From assembly GCF_040907265.1 (NCBI RefSeq), contig NZ_JBFOHP010000002.1, positions 4,650,001 through 4,714,000 on the forward strand: 64,000 nt of DNA, given 5' to 3'. Position 1 is the first letter of the stretch; each line of letters opens with the position of its first letter. Below, one piece after another: positions 28,049-37,017 of this stretch. The notes beneath the pieces were generated by a model. The model did no database searches. It saw only the letters and a program-made list of their open reading frames with translations, and was not told where the DNA came from. This DNA is from Streptomyces sclerotialus. GTDB taxonomy: Bacteria; Actinomycetota; Actinomycetes; Streptomycetales; Streptomycetaceae. Made by a program: the position numbers and the translations under genes.

Positions 28049-28693
28049 ATGCCCACGCCATACGGATACCGCGGCGGCATGGCGTTCAGCGCGGACGAAC
28101 TGCGCGTGCTCCGCCGCGCCCTCGCCACCGCCCTCCAGCCGCTCTCCGTCTCCGCGCACGCGCACGCGGGGCCGGCACCCGCGACCCGTGACACGAGGCG
28201 TACGGAAGAGGTGCAGGAGTGTCTCCGGCTCTCGGAGGCGCTGGACGAGGCGGCGCGCGAAGGCAGTCGGCTGCGCGCCTTCCTGCTCGCCGACCTCGCC
28301 CGGTACCGGGACGCGCTCCCGGGCTCCGCGTACGGCTACCTGGGGCGCCTCCAGGAGGCCCTGGAGGCCGGCTACGCGCCCGGCCCGGACGACCTCGCGG
28401 CGCTCCGCGTGCTGCGTGCGGTGGACGCCGGACCGGCCGAGCGGGCCCGCCGTACGGCCCTGCTGCGCTGCTGCGAGCAGGCCGCCGAGCGCTCCGCGCG
28501 GAGCCGGCTGCGGGCGCTCCCCGGCGGCCGGTCGGCCGGCGAACCGGAACGCCCGGCCGGCCCGCAGCCGGCGCCGGAGCCCGCCCCCGAAAGCCCGCGC
28601 CCGGACCGCCGTGACCGGCCGGTGCCCACACCCGGCGAGGTCTTCCCGCCACGCCGCAGGCCCACGCAGCCCCCCGCGGCCCGGACCGCCTGA
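28049..28693 (+). CDS. Hypothetical helical protein with Pro-rich C-terminus
   Basis: 214 residues. The first about 150 are Arg/Ala/Leu-rich and predicted helical (FSADELRVLRRALATALQPL, RLRAFLLADLARYRDALPG). The last 60 are Pro/Arg-rich and probably disordered. No family recognised. The ATG lies six bases after TAAAGT in a locally A/T-rich stretch (TTTAGTAATTAAAG), consistent with a leaderless transcript. Codon use matches its neighbours, so I regard it as real. Confidence 0.7.
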   Translation: MPTPYGYRGGMAFSADELRVLRRALATALQPLSVSAHAHAGPAPATRDTRRTEEVQECLRLSEALDEAAREGSRLRAFLLADLARYRDALPGSAYGYLGRLQEALEAGYAPGPDDLAALRVLRAVDAGPAERARRTALLRCCEQAAERSARSRLRALPGGRSAGEPERPAGPQPAPEPAPESPRPDRRDRPVPTPGEVFPPRRRPTQPPAARTA

Positions 28694-28740
28694 GCGCGGC
28701 GCGTACTCTGGAAGCCTCGTCGCACAAGGAGGCCTTCGTC

Positions 28741-28920
28741 ATGGATTACGTGTCCGCTCTGCTTCCCCCCGTCGTGATGGCCATCGCCTTCACCGGGGTC
28801 ATCGTGACGATCGTGAAGAGCCAGGGCGGTGCGAACAAGGCCAAGGAGGACGCGGCCGTGGACGCGGTGCTCCAGAACGCCGAGGCCGCACGCCAGGAGC
28901 CGAAGGCGCACGGCGCCTGA
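28741..28920 (+). CDS. Small single-pass membrane protein (59 residues)
   Basis: 59 residues with an ideal ribosome binding site (AAGGAGG, nine bases before the ATG). The N-terminal helix (ALLPPVVMAIAFTGVIVTIV, about 6-25) is hydrophobic. The rest is a charged helix (KAKEDAAVDAVLQNAEAARQ). A strong U-tailed terminator follows. No known function. The combination of RBS, helix and terminator argues for a real, independently transcribed small protein gene. Confidence 0.8.
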   Translation: MDYVSALLPPVVMAIAFTGVIVTIVKSQGGANKAKEDAAVDAVLQNAEAARQEPKAHGA

Positions 28921-28971
28921 GCCACGCGGACCGCTGCGGTCCGCTCCGGCCTTCGGGCCTCGCGAATGTGA

Positions 28972-29015
28972 ACGTACGGCCCGGGATTGCACATCCCGGG
29001 CCGTACGTCTTTTTC
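28972..29015 (+). terminator. Rho-independent terminator with U-tract
   Basis: A 15-bp perfect stem (28972-28986 with 28994-29008), a TTGCACA loop, and CTTTTTC immediately after. This is a textbook intrinsic terminator for the small membrane protein gene. Confidence 0.9.
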
Positions 29016-29071
29016 TGCGATGAATCGGTCGCGCACCCCCGTCAACACGCGGCATTCTGGACATCTCCCAC

Positions 29072-29077
29072 TATTGT
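29072..29077 (+). promoter_or_regulatory. -10 element of a leaderless BlaI-type regulator gene
   Basis: TATTGT ends six bases before the GTG at 29084, and no ribosome binding site is present. Confidence 0.5.
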
Positions 29078-29083
29078 TCTCGT

Positions 29084-29497
29084 GTGCCGAGACGTTTGGG
29101 TGAACTGGAAGATGCCGTCATGACGCGGGTCTGGCAGTGGAACCGGCCGGTAACCGTTCGGGAAGTCCTGGAAGATCTGCAGAAGGAACGGTCCATCGCG
29201 TACACCACCGTGATGACCGTATTGGACAACCTTCACCAGAAGGGCTGGGTACGGCGAGAAGCGGAAGGCCGCGCCTATAGATATGAGGCGGTCTCCACTC
29301 GCGCCGCCTACTCGGCCGCACTGATGAACGAAGCCTGGTCGGTCAGCGACAACCCGGCGGCCGCCCTCGTCGCCTTCTTCGGGATGATGTCGCAGGAACA
29401 GCGCCAGGCCCTCCGCGATGCGATGCGCGTCGTACAGGCGGGAGCCCCCGAGGAAGTCCCGGAACCCGACGCGGGACCCCCGGAGTCGGAACGATAG
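29084..29497 (+). CDS. BlaI/MecI/CopY-family transcriptional regulator
   Basis: 137 residues. The winged-helix N-terminal domain shows LGELEDAVMTRVWQWNRPVT, TTVMTVLDNLHQKGWVRRE and GRAYRYEAVSTR, the classic BlaI/MecI pattern. The dimerisation C-terminus (about 80-115) is followed by an acidic Pro-rich tail. Partners in this family are often BlaR-type metalloproteases, but none is adjacent. Probably translated from a leaderless mRNA. Targets unknown. Confidence 0.9.
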   Translation: MPRRLGELEDAVMTRVWQWNRPVTVREVLEDLQKERSIAYTTVMTVLDNLHQKGWVRREAEGRAYRYEAVSTRAAYSAALMNEAWSVSDNPAAALVAFFGMMSQEQRQALRDAMRVVQAGAPEEVPEPDAGPPESER

Positions 29498-29500
29498 CGT
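29495..29500 (+). promoter_or_regulatory. -10-like element of leaderless argA
   Basis: TAGCGT is followed by exactly six bases (CCTTGC) and the ATG at 29507. Its first base lies inside the preceding regulator stop region. Confidence 0.45.
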
Positions 29501-29506
29501 CCTTGC

Positions 29507-30025
29507 ATGCCACCACTATCGAATGGCGTCACCGTCCGCCGGGCCCGGACCGCTGATGTGCCCGCCGTACGCCGCCTCATCGACTCCTACTCGCGTGACG
29601 GGATCCTGCTCGACAAAGCCACCGTCACGCTTTACGAGGACATCCAGGAGTTCTGGGTGGCCGAGCGCGACGAGGACGCCGAGGTGGTGGGCTGCGGTGC
29701 GCTGCACGTCATGTGGGAAGACCTCGCGGAGGTCCGTACCCTCGCCGTCGCCCCCCAGCTCAAGGGCGCCGGCGTAGGGCACCAGGTGCTGGACAAGCTG
29801 CTCCGTACAGCAAGCTGGCTGGGAGTGCGCCGTATTTTCTGTCTGACCTTCGAAGTGGACTTCTTCGCCAAGCACGGCTTCGTGGAGATCGGCGAGACTC
29901 CGGTCGACGGTGATGTCTACAGCGAGCTGCTGCGTTCCTATGACGAGGGCGTCGCGGAGTTCCTCGGTCTCGAACGAGTGAAGCCCAACACCCTAGGCAA
30001 CAGCCGCATGCTTCTGCACCTGTGA
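29507..30025 (+). CDS. argA: Amino-acid N-acetyltransferase (short N-acetylglutamate synthase)
   Basis: 172-residue GNAT-fold enzyme. VRRARTADVPAVRRLIDSYS at the N-terminus, the acetyl-CoA loop VAPQLKGAGVGHQVLDKLL, and FCLTFEVDFFAKHGFVEIG match the short actinobacterial N-acetylglutamate synthase type (as in M. tuberculosis ArgA). Expected reaction: acetyl-CoA plus glutamate to N-acetylglutamate, the first arginine step. It lacks the amino-acid-kinase domain of classical ArgA. No other arg genes are nearby, so the exact substrate is inferred. Confidence 0.82.
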   Translation: MPPLSNGVTVRRARTADVPAVRRLIDSYSRDGILLDKATVTLYEDIQEFWVAERDEDAEVVGCGALHVMWEDLAEVRTLAVAPQLKGAGVGHQVLDKLLRTASWLGVRRIFCLTFEVDFFAKHGFVEIGETPVDGDVYSELLRSYDEGVAEFLGLERVKPNTLGNSRMLLHL

Positions 30026-30181
30026 TCAGCGTTCTATGTCCGAATCGCGCCCCTATCTCATAGCTGTCGAACCCGGTGTTCCCCGAGGCCGCCGCATCTG
30101 AACCCGACCCGGGGGTTTGTGTTTTTCCCGGAAAAGCGGTTTGCTTTCCGTCGTAATCCACATTCGATGAAAGGGAAACCG

Positions 30182-30514
30182 GTGGCACAGAAGGTTCAGG
30201 TTCTTCTTGTCGACGACCTCGACGGTGGCGAGGCGGACGAGACGGTGACGTTCGCGCTCGACGGTAAGTCCTATGAGATCGACCTCAGCACCGGCAACGC
30301 GGAGAAGCTGCGCGACGCCCTTGAGACGTTCGTGAAGGCCGGCCGTCGTACCGGTCGTGCCGCGAGCGGCCGTGGCAAGGCGCGTGCCGCCTCCTCCGGC
30401 AACAAGGACACCGCTGAGATCCGTAAGTGGGCCAAGGAGAACGGTTACGAGGTCAACGACCGCGGCCGCGTCCCCGCGACGGTCCGTGAGGCGTACGAGA
30501 AGGCCAACGGCTGA
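30182..30514 (+). CDS. lsr2: Lsr2 nucleoid-associated protein
   Basis: 110 residues from the GTG at 30182 (AAGGGAA upstream). The N-terminal dimerisation domain (AQKVQVLLVDDLDGGEADET) is joined by a basic linker to the C-terminal DNA-binding domain with its AT-hook-like RGRVPA. Lsr2 binds A/T-rich minor grooves and silences foreign and specialised-metabolism genes in Streptomyces. The upstream 150 bp is A/T-richer than its surroundings. Confidence 0.96.
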   Translation: MAQKVQVLLVDDLDGGEADETVTFALDGKSYEIDLSTGNAEKLRDALETFVKAGRRTGRAASGRGKARAASSGNKDTAEIRKWAKENGYEVNDRGRVPATVREAYEKANG

Positions 30515-31210
30515 TCACCGCGGAAGCGATCCGTTCGACCTTTTCCTACGCGCAGCAACCGGGCCCGGTGGCATTCCGTCGCCGCCACGCTCACGAGCCG
30601 TACGAGGTCGGGGGGCGCGCCCCATACGTGACGTACGGGGAACCCCACCACCGCCCCCGAGGCCTGCCCCGCTCCCCGTGGAGGGCAGTGTCGCCTCGAC
30701 ATCGCAGCCCGGCTCCGGAGGCCGTACCCACGCGGCTCCCCGCATCCCGGCCCCCGCAGGCAGCCCAGGCCCCGCTGCCCGGAACGGCGCCGCCGGCCCG
30801 GCCGGCGTCCAGGGTGCCGCAGGCGGTGGCGCGGGCATCAGGTCACCGGAGCCGAGAGCGGTCAGCTCAAGGGCCACCGAGCTCCACTCCAGCCACTCCA
30901 GCACCTCTGGCAGCTCCTCCGCCGCACCTGCGGCCACGAGGACGCGCAGAACCGGTTCTCCGGGCGCCAGGGAGCCGTTTCCGTGCCGCTCGCTCCTGCC
31001 GAGCGCGACGGGGCCCGTGCGGCCCGCACGGCGCAGCGTGGCGAAGCCGGCGTCGGCGGGCATCTCCAGGACGTCGAAGCGGATTCCCGTACGCAGCCGG
31101 AGCGGCGGGCCGCCTGCGGCCGGCCAGCCCAGGGTCCGCTCGTACCACCGCCGCGCGGCGGAGCCGGCGGCGGGAAGCGGGGCGCGGGGGCGCGGGAGCG
31201 CGAGGGCCAT
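30515..31210 (-). CDS. Conserved actinobacterial protein, apparently frameshifted at the 3' end
   Basis: 231 residues as read. The first about 180 look like real protein (RWYERTLGWPA, RTGIRFDVLEMPADAGFATL, LEWLEWSSVALELTALGSGD, WVRPPEPGCDVEATLP). After a Gly run the reading becomes Arg/Pro-rich noise. A different minus-strand frame over about 30560-30650 gives DLVRLVSVAATECHRARLLR, which looks like the expected conserved C-terminus. A one- or two-base indel in the G-rich stretch near 30620-30690 would join them, and the product would then end at 30445. From memory the intact homologue sits between lsr2 and clpC (SCO3374-like). Function unknown. Confidence 0.65.
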   Translation of the reverse strand: MALALPRPRAPLPAAGSAARRWYERTLGWPAAGGPPLRLRTGIRFDVLEMPADAGFATLRRAGRTGPVALGRSERHGNGSLAPGEPVLRVLVAAGAAEELPEVLEWLEWSSVALELTALGSGDLMPAPPPAAPWTPAGPAAPFRAAGPGLPAGAGMRGAAWVRPPEPGCDVEATLPSTGSGAGLGGGGGVPRTSRMGRAPRPRTARERGGDGMPPGPVAARRKRSNGSLPR

Positions 31211-31326
31211 GACCGGTGCAACTCCCTAATTGCTCAGAAGTTACGCTGGGTTGAAGGGCGGATACGTACCGTGCTGGCCCTGTGGGTATAGGACGGGCGT
31301 GCGGGCGCGTAAAACGGCGCAAGGGT

Positions 31327-31340
31327 GTTCGCCCGTAGCG
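31327..31340 (+). promoter_or_regulatory. Candidate ClgR operator 1
   Basis: GTTCGC-ccgta-GCG exactly matches the ClgR operator GTTCGC-N5-GCG, described (from memory) for clp and lon genes in Streptomyces. It lies about 360 bp upstream of the clpC ATG. Confidence 0.55.
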
Positions 31341-31479
31341 GAGCATGGCGGGCCACGCGGATGGACTGTCAGAGGCAGCGGGTAAGACTTTCCGCGAGGG
31401 GAGGGACGATGAAACGCAGCGATGAGCGGGATGTTCGCGACGGCGGCGCCGTGGGCGCGGGCGTGTCGGGCAAGGCCGC

Positions 31480-31493
31480 GTTCGCCATGGGCG
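31480..31493 (+). promoter_or_regulatory. Candidate ClgR operator 2
   Basis: GTTCGC-catgg-GCG is a second exact match to the same operator, about 205 bp upstream of clpC. Confidence 0.5.
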
Positions 31494-31698
31494 TACTGGC
31501 ATGGGGCGTATATGCCTGGCCTGCGGGAACATCGTCTCGCACCATCGGGTTGGAGCAGATGTCGGCTGTTCGGGGCAGGAGGCCAAGGACGGGTGTCGGC
31601 AGTTGGAATGAGCTGTCCCGCCCTGCGGGACTAGCATGCGGAAGGACAGGGAGGGGACCGACCCCTAACTGCCTGACCGCTCTGAGGAGCGATTAACG

Positions 31699-34224
31699 AT
31701 GTTCGAGAGGTTCACCGACCGCGCGCGGCGGGTTGTCGTCCTGGCTCAGGAAGAAGCCCGGATGCTCAACCACAACTACATCGGCACCGAGCACATTCTC
31801 CTGGGCCTGATCCATGAGGGTGAGGGTGTCGCCGCTAAGGCCCTGGAGAGCCTCGGGATTTCGCTCGAGGCGGTCCGCCAGCAGGTGGAGGAGATCATTG
31901 GCCAGGGCCAGCAGGCCCCTTCCGGCCACATTCCCTTCACTCCCCGTGCCAAGAAGGTCCTGGAGCTGTCGCTCCGCGAGGCCCTTCAGCTCGGCCACAA
32001 CTACATCGGCACCGAGCACATCCTGCTCGGCCTGATCCGCGAGGGCGAGGGCGTCGCCGCCCAGGTCCTCGTGAAGCTGGGCGCCGATCTGAACCGGGTG
32101 CGGCAGCAGGTCATCCAGCTGCTCTCCGGCTACCAGGGCAAGGAGACGGCCGCCGCCGGCGGTCCCGCCGAGGGCACGCCCTCGACCTCCCTCGTCCTGG
32201 ACCAGTTCGGCCGCAACCTCACGCAGGCCGCTCGTGAAACCAAGCTCGACCCGGTCATCGGGCGCGAGAAGGAGATCGAGCGGGTCATGCAGGTGCTGTC
32301 CCGGCGTACGAAGAACAACCCGGTCCTCATCGGCGAGCCCGGCGTCGGCAAGACGGCGGTCGTCGAGGGCCTGGCGCAGGCCATCGTCAAGGGCGAGGTG
32401 CCCGAGACCCTCAAGGACAAGCACCTCTACACCCTGGACCTGGGCGCCCTGGTCGCCGGCTCCCGCTACCGCGGTGACTTCGAGGAGCGCCTGAAGAAGG
32501 TGCTCAAGGAGATCCGCACCCGCGGCGACATCATCCTGTTCATCGACGAGCTCCACACCCTGGTGGGTGCGGGCGCCGCCGAGGGCGCGATCGACGCCGC
32601 CAGCATCCTGAAGCCGATGCTGGCCCGCGGTGAGCTGCAGACCATCGGTGCGACCACGCTCGACGAGTACCGCAAGCACCTGGAGAAGGACGCGGCCCTG
32701 GAGCGCCGTTTCCAGCCGATCCAGGTCGCGGAGCCGTCGCTGCCGCACACCATCGAGATCCTCAAGGGCCTGCGCGACCGCTACGAGGCCCACCACCGGG
32801 TCTCCATCACGGACGAGGCGCTGGTCCAGGCCGCTCAGCTGGCCGACCGGTACATCTCCGACCGCTTCCTGCCGGACAAGGCGATCGACCTGATCGACGA
32901 GGCCGGTTCCCGGATGCGCATCCGCCGGATGACCGCGCCGCCGGACCTCCGCGAGTTCGACGAGAAGATCGCCGACGTGCGCCGGGAGAAGGAGTCCGCG
33001 ATCGACTCGCAGGACTTCGAGATGGCCGCGGGCCTGCGCGACAAGGAGAAGCAGCTCCTGGCCGCGAAGGCGAAGCGGGAGAAGGAGTGGAAGGCCGGCG
33101 ACATGGACGTCGTCGCCGAGGTCGACGGCGAGCTGATCGCCGAGGTCCTGGCGACCGCCACCGGCATCCCGGTCTTCAAGCTCACCGAGGAGGAGTCTTC
33201 CCGTCTCCTCCGCATGGAGGACGAGCTGCACAAGCGCGTCATCGGCCAGAAGGACGCCATCAAGGCGCTCTCGCAGGCCATCCGGCGTACGCGTGCCGGC
33301 CTGAAGGACCCGAAGCGCCCCGGCGGTTCGTTCATCTTCGCGGGCCCGTCCGGTGTCGGTAAGACCGAGCTGTCCAAGACGCTCGCGGAGTTCCTCTTCG
33401 GCGACGAGGACGCGCTGATCTCCCTCGACATGTCGGAGTTCAGCGAGAAGCACACGGTCTCCCGGCTCTTCGGTTCGCCTCCCGGCTACGTCGGCTACGA
33501 AGAGGGCGGCCAGCTGACCGAGAAGGTCCGCCGCAAGCCGTTCTCCGTGGTCCTCTTCGACGAGGTCGAGAAGGCCCACCCGGACATCTTCAACTCCCTG
33601 CTGCAGATCCTGGAGGACGGTCGCCTGACCGACTCCCAGGGCCGGGTCGTGGACTTCAAGAACACCGTCATCATCATGACGACGAACCTCGGCACCCGGG
33701 ACATCTCCAAGGGCTTCAACCTGGGCTTCGCCGCCCAGGGTGACGTGAAGACCGGCTACGAGCGGATGAAGAACAAGGTCAACGAAGAGCTGAAGCAGCA
33801 CTTCCGGCCCGAGTTCCTCAACCGTGTCGACGACACGGTCGTCTTCCACCAGCTCACCGAGGAAGACATCATCCAGATCGTCGACCTGATGATCGCCAAG
33901 GTGGACGAGCGCCTCAAGGACCGGGACATGGGCATCGAGCTCAGCACCGAGGCCAAGAAGCTGCTCGCCAAGCGCGGCTACGACCCGGTGCTGGGCGCCC
34001 GCCCGCTGCGCCGGACGATCCAGCGCGAGATCGAGGACGCCCTGTCGGAGAAGATCCTCTTCAACGACCTGCGTCCCGGCCACATCGTGGTCGTCGACAT
34101 CGAGGGCGAGGGGGAGAACGCCAAGTTCACCTTCCGCGGCGAGGAGAAGTCGGCGCTGCCCGACGCCCCGCCGATCGAGTCCGCCACCGGCGGCTCGGGC
34201 CCGAACCTGAACAAGGACGCGTAA
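31699..34224 (+). CDS. clpC: ClpC AAA+ unfoldase
   Basis: 841-residue Hsp100 ATPase that unfolds substrates for the ClpP protease. Two Clp-N repeats ([13 protein letters not shown] occurs twice) are followed by AAA domain 1 with Walker A GEPGVGKT near 213, a UVR-type middle domain (about 430-460), and AAA domain 2 with Walker A GPSGVGKT near 549. The ClpP-docking loop near LGF (FNLGFA) is present. GAGGAG precedes the ATG. Likely controlled by ClgR through the two upstream boxes. A U-tailed terminator follows. Confidence 0.97.
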   Translation: MFERFTDRARRVVVLAQEEARMLNHNYIGTEHILLGLIHEGEGVAAKALESLGISLEAVRQQVEEIIGQGQQAPSGHIPFTPRAKKVLELSLREALQLGHNYIGTEHILLGLIREGEGVAAQVLVKLGADLNRVRQQVIQLLSGYQGKETAAAGGPAEGTPSTSLVLDQFGRNLTQAARETKLDPVIGREKEIERVMQVLSRRTKNNPVLIGEPGVGKTAVVEGLAQAIVKGEVPETLKDKHLYTLDLGALVAGSRYRGDFEERLKKVLKEIRTRGDIILFIDELHTLVGAGAAEGAIDAASILKPMLARGELQTIGATTLDEYRKHLEKDAALERRFQPIQVAEPSLPHTIEILKGLRDRYEAHHRVSITDEALVQAAQLADRYISDRFLPDKAIDLIDEAGSRMRIRRMTAPPDLREFDEKIADVRREKESAIDSQDFEMAAGLRDKEKQLLAAKAKREKEWKAGDMDVVAEVDGELIAEVLATATGIPVFKLTEEESSRLLRMEDELHKRVIGQKDAIKALSQAIRRTRAGLKDPKRPGGSFIFAGPSGVGKTELSKTLAEFLFGDEDALISLDMSEFSEKHTVSRLFGSPPGYVGYEEGGQLTEKVRRKPFSVVLFDEVEKAHPDIFNSLLQILEDGRLTDSQGRVVDFKNTVIIMTTNLGTRDISKGFNLGFAAQGDVKTGYERMKNKVNEELKQHFRPEFLNRVDDTVVFHQLTEEDIIQIVDLMIAKVDERLKDRDMGIELSTEAKKLLAKRGYDPVLGARPLRRTIQREIEDALSEKILFNDLRPGHIVVVDIEGEGENAKFTFRGEEKSALPDAPPIESATGGSGPNLNKDA

Positions 34225-34240
34225 CCACGAGTCCGAGTCC

Positions 34241-34284
34241 GCTGCCCCGGAACCACCAGGTGGTTCCGGGGCAGCGGCGTTTTT
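34241..34284 (+). terminator. clpC terminator
   Basis: Arms 34241-34257 and 34259-34275 are perfectly complementary (GCTGCCCCGGAACCACC), folding to a stem of about 14 bp with a small loop. GGCG and five T residues follow. It also lies just beyond the 3' end of the convergent NACHT operon. Confidence 0.85.
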
Positions 34285-34302
34285 CCCGCGGGTGGTGGCC
34301 GG

Positions 34303-36942
34303 CTACAGCTCCACGACCTCGATGTGCTCCGGGACGCCGGCCGGGCGGGGGAGGCGGCTGCCGACCAGGAGCGTGTCCAGGCGGGGGAAGACGGTCAGCC
34401 AGTCCAGCGGGACGCCCAGGTCGGAGGTGAGCCACAGCCGGGTCAGCCGCTCGGCGACGATGCCCTCGATGAGCTGGTCGGGCGTGAACCGCCCGGCGAT
34501 CTGGAGGTGCGGCCGGCCGCCCAGCCGGCGCAGGGCGTGCAGTTCCTCCAGGTCGGACACCGGGAAGTACAGCTCGGCGTCGTCGAGGTGGGCGATGATC
34601 TCCCGCGCGTACCGCTCGGTGTCGTACTTCCGCCAGGCGCTCGCCAGCTGCGCCCGTATGTCCAGGTGGGACCGCTCCCGCAGTCCCGTGAGGTAGTCGA
34701 TGGCCATGTCGTCGCCGATGGAGGTGGCGGTGAGCGCGAGGAGGTACGCCTCGGCGTTGGTGGCCGTGGCCGGGTCCGGCAGCATCTCCAGGACGATCGG
34801 CCCGATCCAGCCCAGCGCGCGGGCCCCGGCCGGTGTGGTCGGCCGCATCATGTCGCGCGTGAAGCGCTGCACGCGCCGGCGGACCTCCGGGTCCAGCTCG
34901 GTGGCGTGCTCCAGGCAGGCGGCGGCCAGCAGCTTGCGGTGCCGGGCCTCCGCGGCGCGTACGCCCGCGTGCGGCGCCAGCAGCCCGTTCAGCAGCTGGG
35001 CGCACTCGTCGGGCCGGGCGAGGGCGACGGCCATCCGGATGACGTCCTCCCACTCCGTGTGGTGCGCGTGGTCCAGCAGCAGGCCGAAGTCGTGCTGCTG
35101 CACGGTGGCCCGCGCGGCCAGGTAGTCCTGGAACGTGCGGTGCACGAAGTCCACCGTGCCGGGCGTCGTCTCGCGCAGCAGCCCGGTGCGGTTCAGCAGA
35201 TGCCGGTAGACGTCCTCGGCGTCGCCCTGCCGCGCCGCGTCGGGGATGGCGGGCAGATGCCGGGCGAGCGTGTCGACGGCGACGTCCCGGCCCATCTCGG
35301 ACCGCCCGTTGACCAGCATCCAGTGGGCCAGCTTCTGGAGCAGCTGTATCTTCGGCTGCCGCGGCAGGTCGATGGCGTCGGTGGGTACCATCGCCCGCTC
35401 CCGGTCCCGCCGCTCCAGCAGCATCGACAGGCCCGCGTCGTACAGCTCCTTGCGTCCGCTGGGCAGGTAGCCGCGCCGGTCCCGGTGGAGCGCGCACAGC
35501 AGCCCGCACATCAGCGGATTGGTCGCCAGCCGCCCCAGGTCCCGGGTGATGCGTACGGCGTTCAGCAGCGTGCGCTCGTAGTGCCCGAGCCGGTCCAGGT
35601 CCGCGGGGGACTGCTGCGCCGCGGCACGGTGCCAGCGCTGGATGAACGCCGCGACGTCCTCCCGGCTCATCGGCGCCAGCCGCAGCTCGGTGAACCCGTC
35701 GGAGGCCAGCCAGTCCTCCGGCACGGCGGACGGCCGTGAGGTCACGACCCACACGTTGCCCGGGTACCGGGCCGTCCACTCCCGTAGCCGCACCCGCAGC
35801 CGCTCACGGTCGTCCTCCGGCGCCTCGTCCACACCGTCGACGAGCAGCAGCCCGCGGCCGGCGCGCAGCACGCGCTCCGCCCAGCCGGCCGGCTGCGCGT
35901 CGGCGCCCGCGTACCCCATGGCGGCCAGGAAGCCGTCGGGCGACGGAATGCCGGAGTGCGAGGCGAAGCGCCGTACGGGCAGCAGGAACGGCACCCGGCC
36001 CGGCAGCTGTCCGGCCAGCGCGGGCGGCAGTTCGTCACGCGCCGTGGCGACCGCGAGCCACTGGAGCAGGGTCGTCTTGCCGGACCCCGCGACACCCCGG
36101 ACGAGGACCTTGTCCAGCCCGGCCAGCGCCTGCTCGGCGGGGACGGGCGGGGCCTGCGGGCCGGGATCCTGCCGCTCGCCGGCCGGCGGCCCGGACAGCT
36201 CCGGCTGGCCGCGCTCGCACTGCAGCCCCAGGTAGGCGGCGTCCAGTGGCCAGCTGTCCGGGGAGTGCGCGAGGTCGATGCCGAAGATCGTGAGGTGGTT
36301 GTGGAGTACGGCGACGTCCCGCGCGTACCGCTCCTCGAAGGCGGCATCGGCCGAGGAGCCCCGGGGCGGGGCGGTCCCGACGGCGGGCTCGCCCGCGGCG
36401 CCGTCCCCGTCACCGGCGCCGTCCTTTCCCGCCGCCAGCTCCGCCAGCCGCCGGGTCTGCTCCACGAGGGTGCGCGCCACGAACTCCGACCGCCGTGTGA
36501 AGAAGTGCAGGATGTGCACGGCCACGGCGTCCAGCACGGCCCGGAACAGCGCGCGGCCGTCGGCGGTCAGACCGCGCTCCACGTCCGGCACGGCGGCGCG
36601 CATCCGCTGCGCGAAGTCGGCGGGCCGCAGGCGTACGGCCTGCCAGTCGTCCAGCTCGCTGGTGGCGAGCGCACCGAACGTACGGGCCAGTGCGCCGGAC
36701 ACGGGCGGTATCGCCGCCTCGTCGGACGCGGCCGGGGCCACGAGCCGTTCCGCCAGCCGTTCGAGGTCCTCCTCGGTGAGCGCCGGTTTCTCCCCGCGGA
36801 AGGCGACGAGCCGCGCCACCGGCACCGGACGGTCGTCCGCCACGCCCGCCGCCGCGCTCTCCTCTTCACTCATGAACAGCGTTCTGACGAGCGGCCCGAC
36901 GAGGCCGGGGGTGAGGCGGGCGGCGGCGGTCGTGGGATCCAT
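34303..36942 (-). CDS. NACHT-domain NTPase, second gene of a tandem NLR-like pair
   Basis: 879 residues from the ATG at 36942 (GGGGGA ten bases upstream). The N-terminal helical domain (1-270) is shared with the upstream paralogue: an amphipathic start ([16 protein letters not shown]), [17 protein letters not shown], and [19 protein letters not shown]. The NACHT core has Walker [10 protein letters not shown] (283-291), Walker [12 protein letters not shown] (365-375, two acidic residues), sensor VVTSRPSA, and the winged-helix marker [25 protein letters not shown] ends the core. The C-terminus is HEAT-like, with only a short LRR-like end. It resembles bacterial bNACHT anti-phage proteins. The start is 75 nt after the paralogue stop, so they are co-transcribed. 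Confidence 0.88.
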   Translation of the reverse strand: MDPTTAAARLTPGLVGPLVRTLFMSEEESAAAGVADDRPVPVARLVAFRGEKPALTEEDLERLAERLVAPAASDEAAIPPVSGALARTFGALATSELDDWQAVRLRPADFAQRMRAAVPDVERGLTADGRALFRAVLDAVAVHILHFFTRRSEFVARTLVEQTRRLAELAAGKDGAGDGDGAAGEPAVGTAPPRGSSADAAFEERYARDVAVLHNHLTIFGIDLAHSPDSWPLDAAYLGLQCERGQPELSGPPAGERQDPGPQAPPVPAEQALAGLDKVLVRGVAGSGKTTLLQWLAVATARDELPPALAGQLPGRVPFLLPVRRFASHSGIPSPDGFLAAMGYAGADAQPAGWAERVLRAGRGLLLVDGVDEAPEDDRERLRVRLREWTARYPGNVWVVTSRPSAVPEDWLASDGFTELRLAPMSREDVAAFIQRWHRAAAQQSPADLDRLGHYERTLLNAVRITRDLGRLATNPLMCGLLCALHRDRRGYLPSGRKELYDAGLSMLLERRDRERAMVPTDAIDLPRQPKIQLLQKLAHWMLVNGRSEMGRDVAVDTLARHLPAIPDAARQGDAEDVYRHLLNRTGLLRETTPGTVDFVHRTFQDYLAARATVQQHDFGLLLDHAHHTEWEDVIRMAVALARPDECAQLLNGLLAPHAGVRAAEARHRKLLAAACLEHATELDPEVRRRVQRFTRDMMRPTTPAGARALGWIGPIVLEMLPDPATATNAEAYLLALTATSIGDDMAIDYLTGLRERSHLDIRAQLASAWRKYDTERYAREIIAHLDDAELYFPVSDLEELHALRRLGGRPHLQIAGRFTPDQLIEGIVAERLTRLWLTSDLGVPLDWLTVFPRLDTLLVGSRLPRPAGVPEHIEVVEL

Positions 36943-37017
36943 GCGGCGGTGTCCCCCGGTAACTGGTGGGAGTTTCAAACGCTGTTGGGGCTCCCAGGGT
37001 AGGGGAGCGCGGCGGAG

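Larger units (their letters stand above)
31211..31698. promoter_or_regulatory. Long regulatory region upstream of clpC
   Basis: 488 nt without a gene I can support. It contains two exact matches to GTTCGC-N5-GCG (31327-31340 and 31480-31493) and one N4 variant at 31434. It also has a 7-bp hairpin GTCCCGC-cct-GCGGGAC at 31615-31631 and a possible -10 TAGCAT at 31632. An ATG at 31409 with a good RBS opens 95 codons, but the translation resembles no protein. Confidence 0.6.

Noticed and set aside
30445..30702. Separate 85-residue minus-strand gene overlapping the lsr2 3' end
   Set aside because: Its middle part is better explained as the frameshifted C-terminus of the neighbouring conserved gene; the rest lacks support.
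31409..31696. 95-codon plus-strand frame with a good ribosome binding site upstream of clpC
   Set aside because: The translation has poor codon bias (many A/T third positions), no fold and no family resemblance, and it covers the ClgR boxes. Treated as regulatory DNA.
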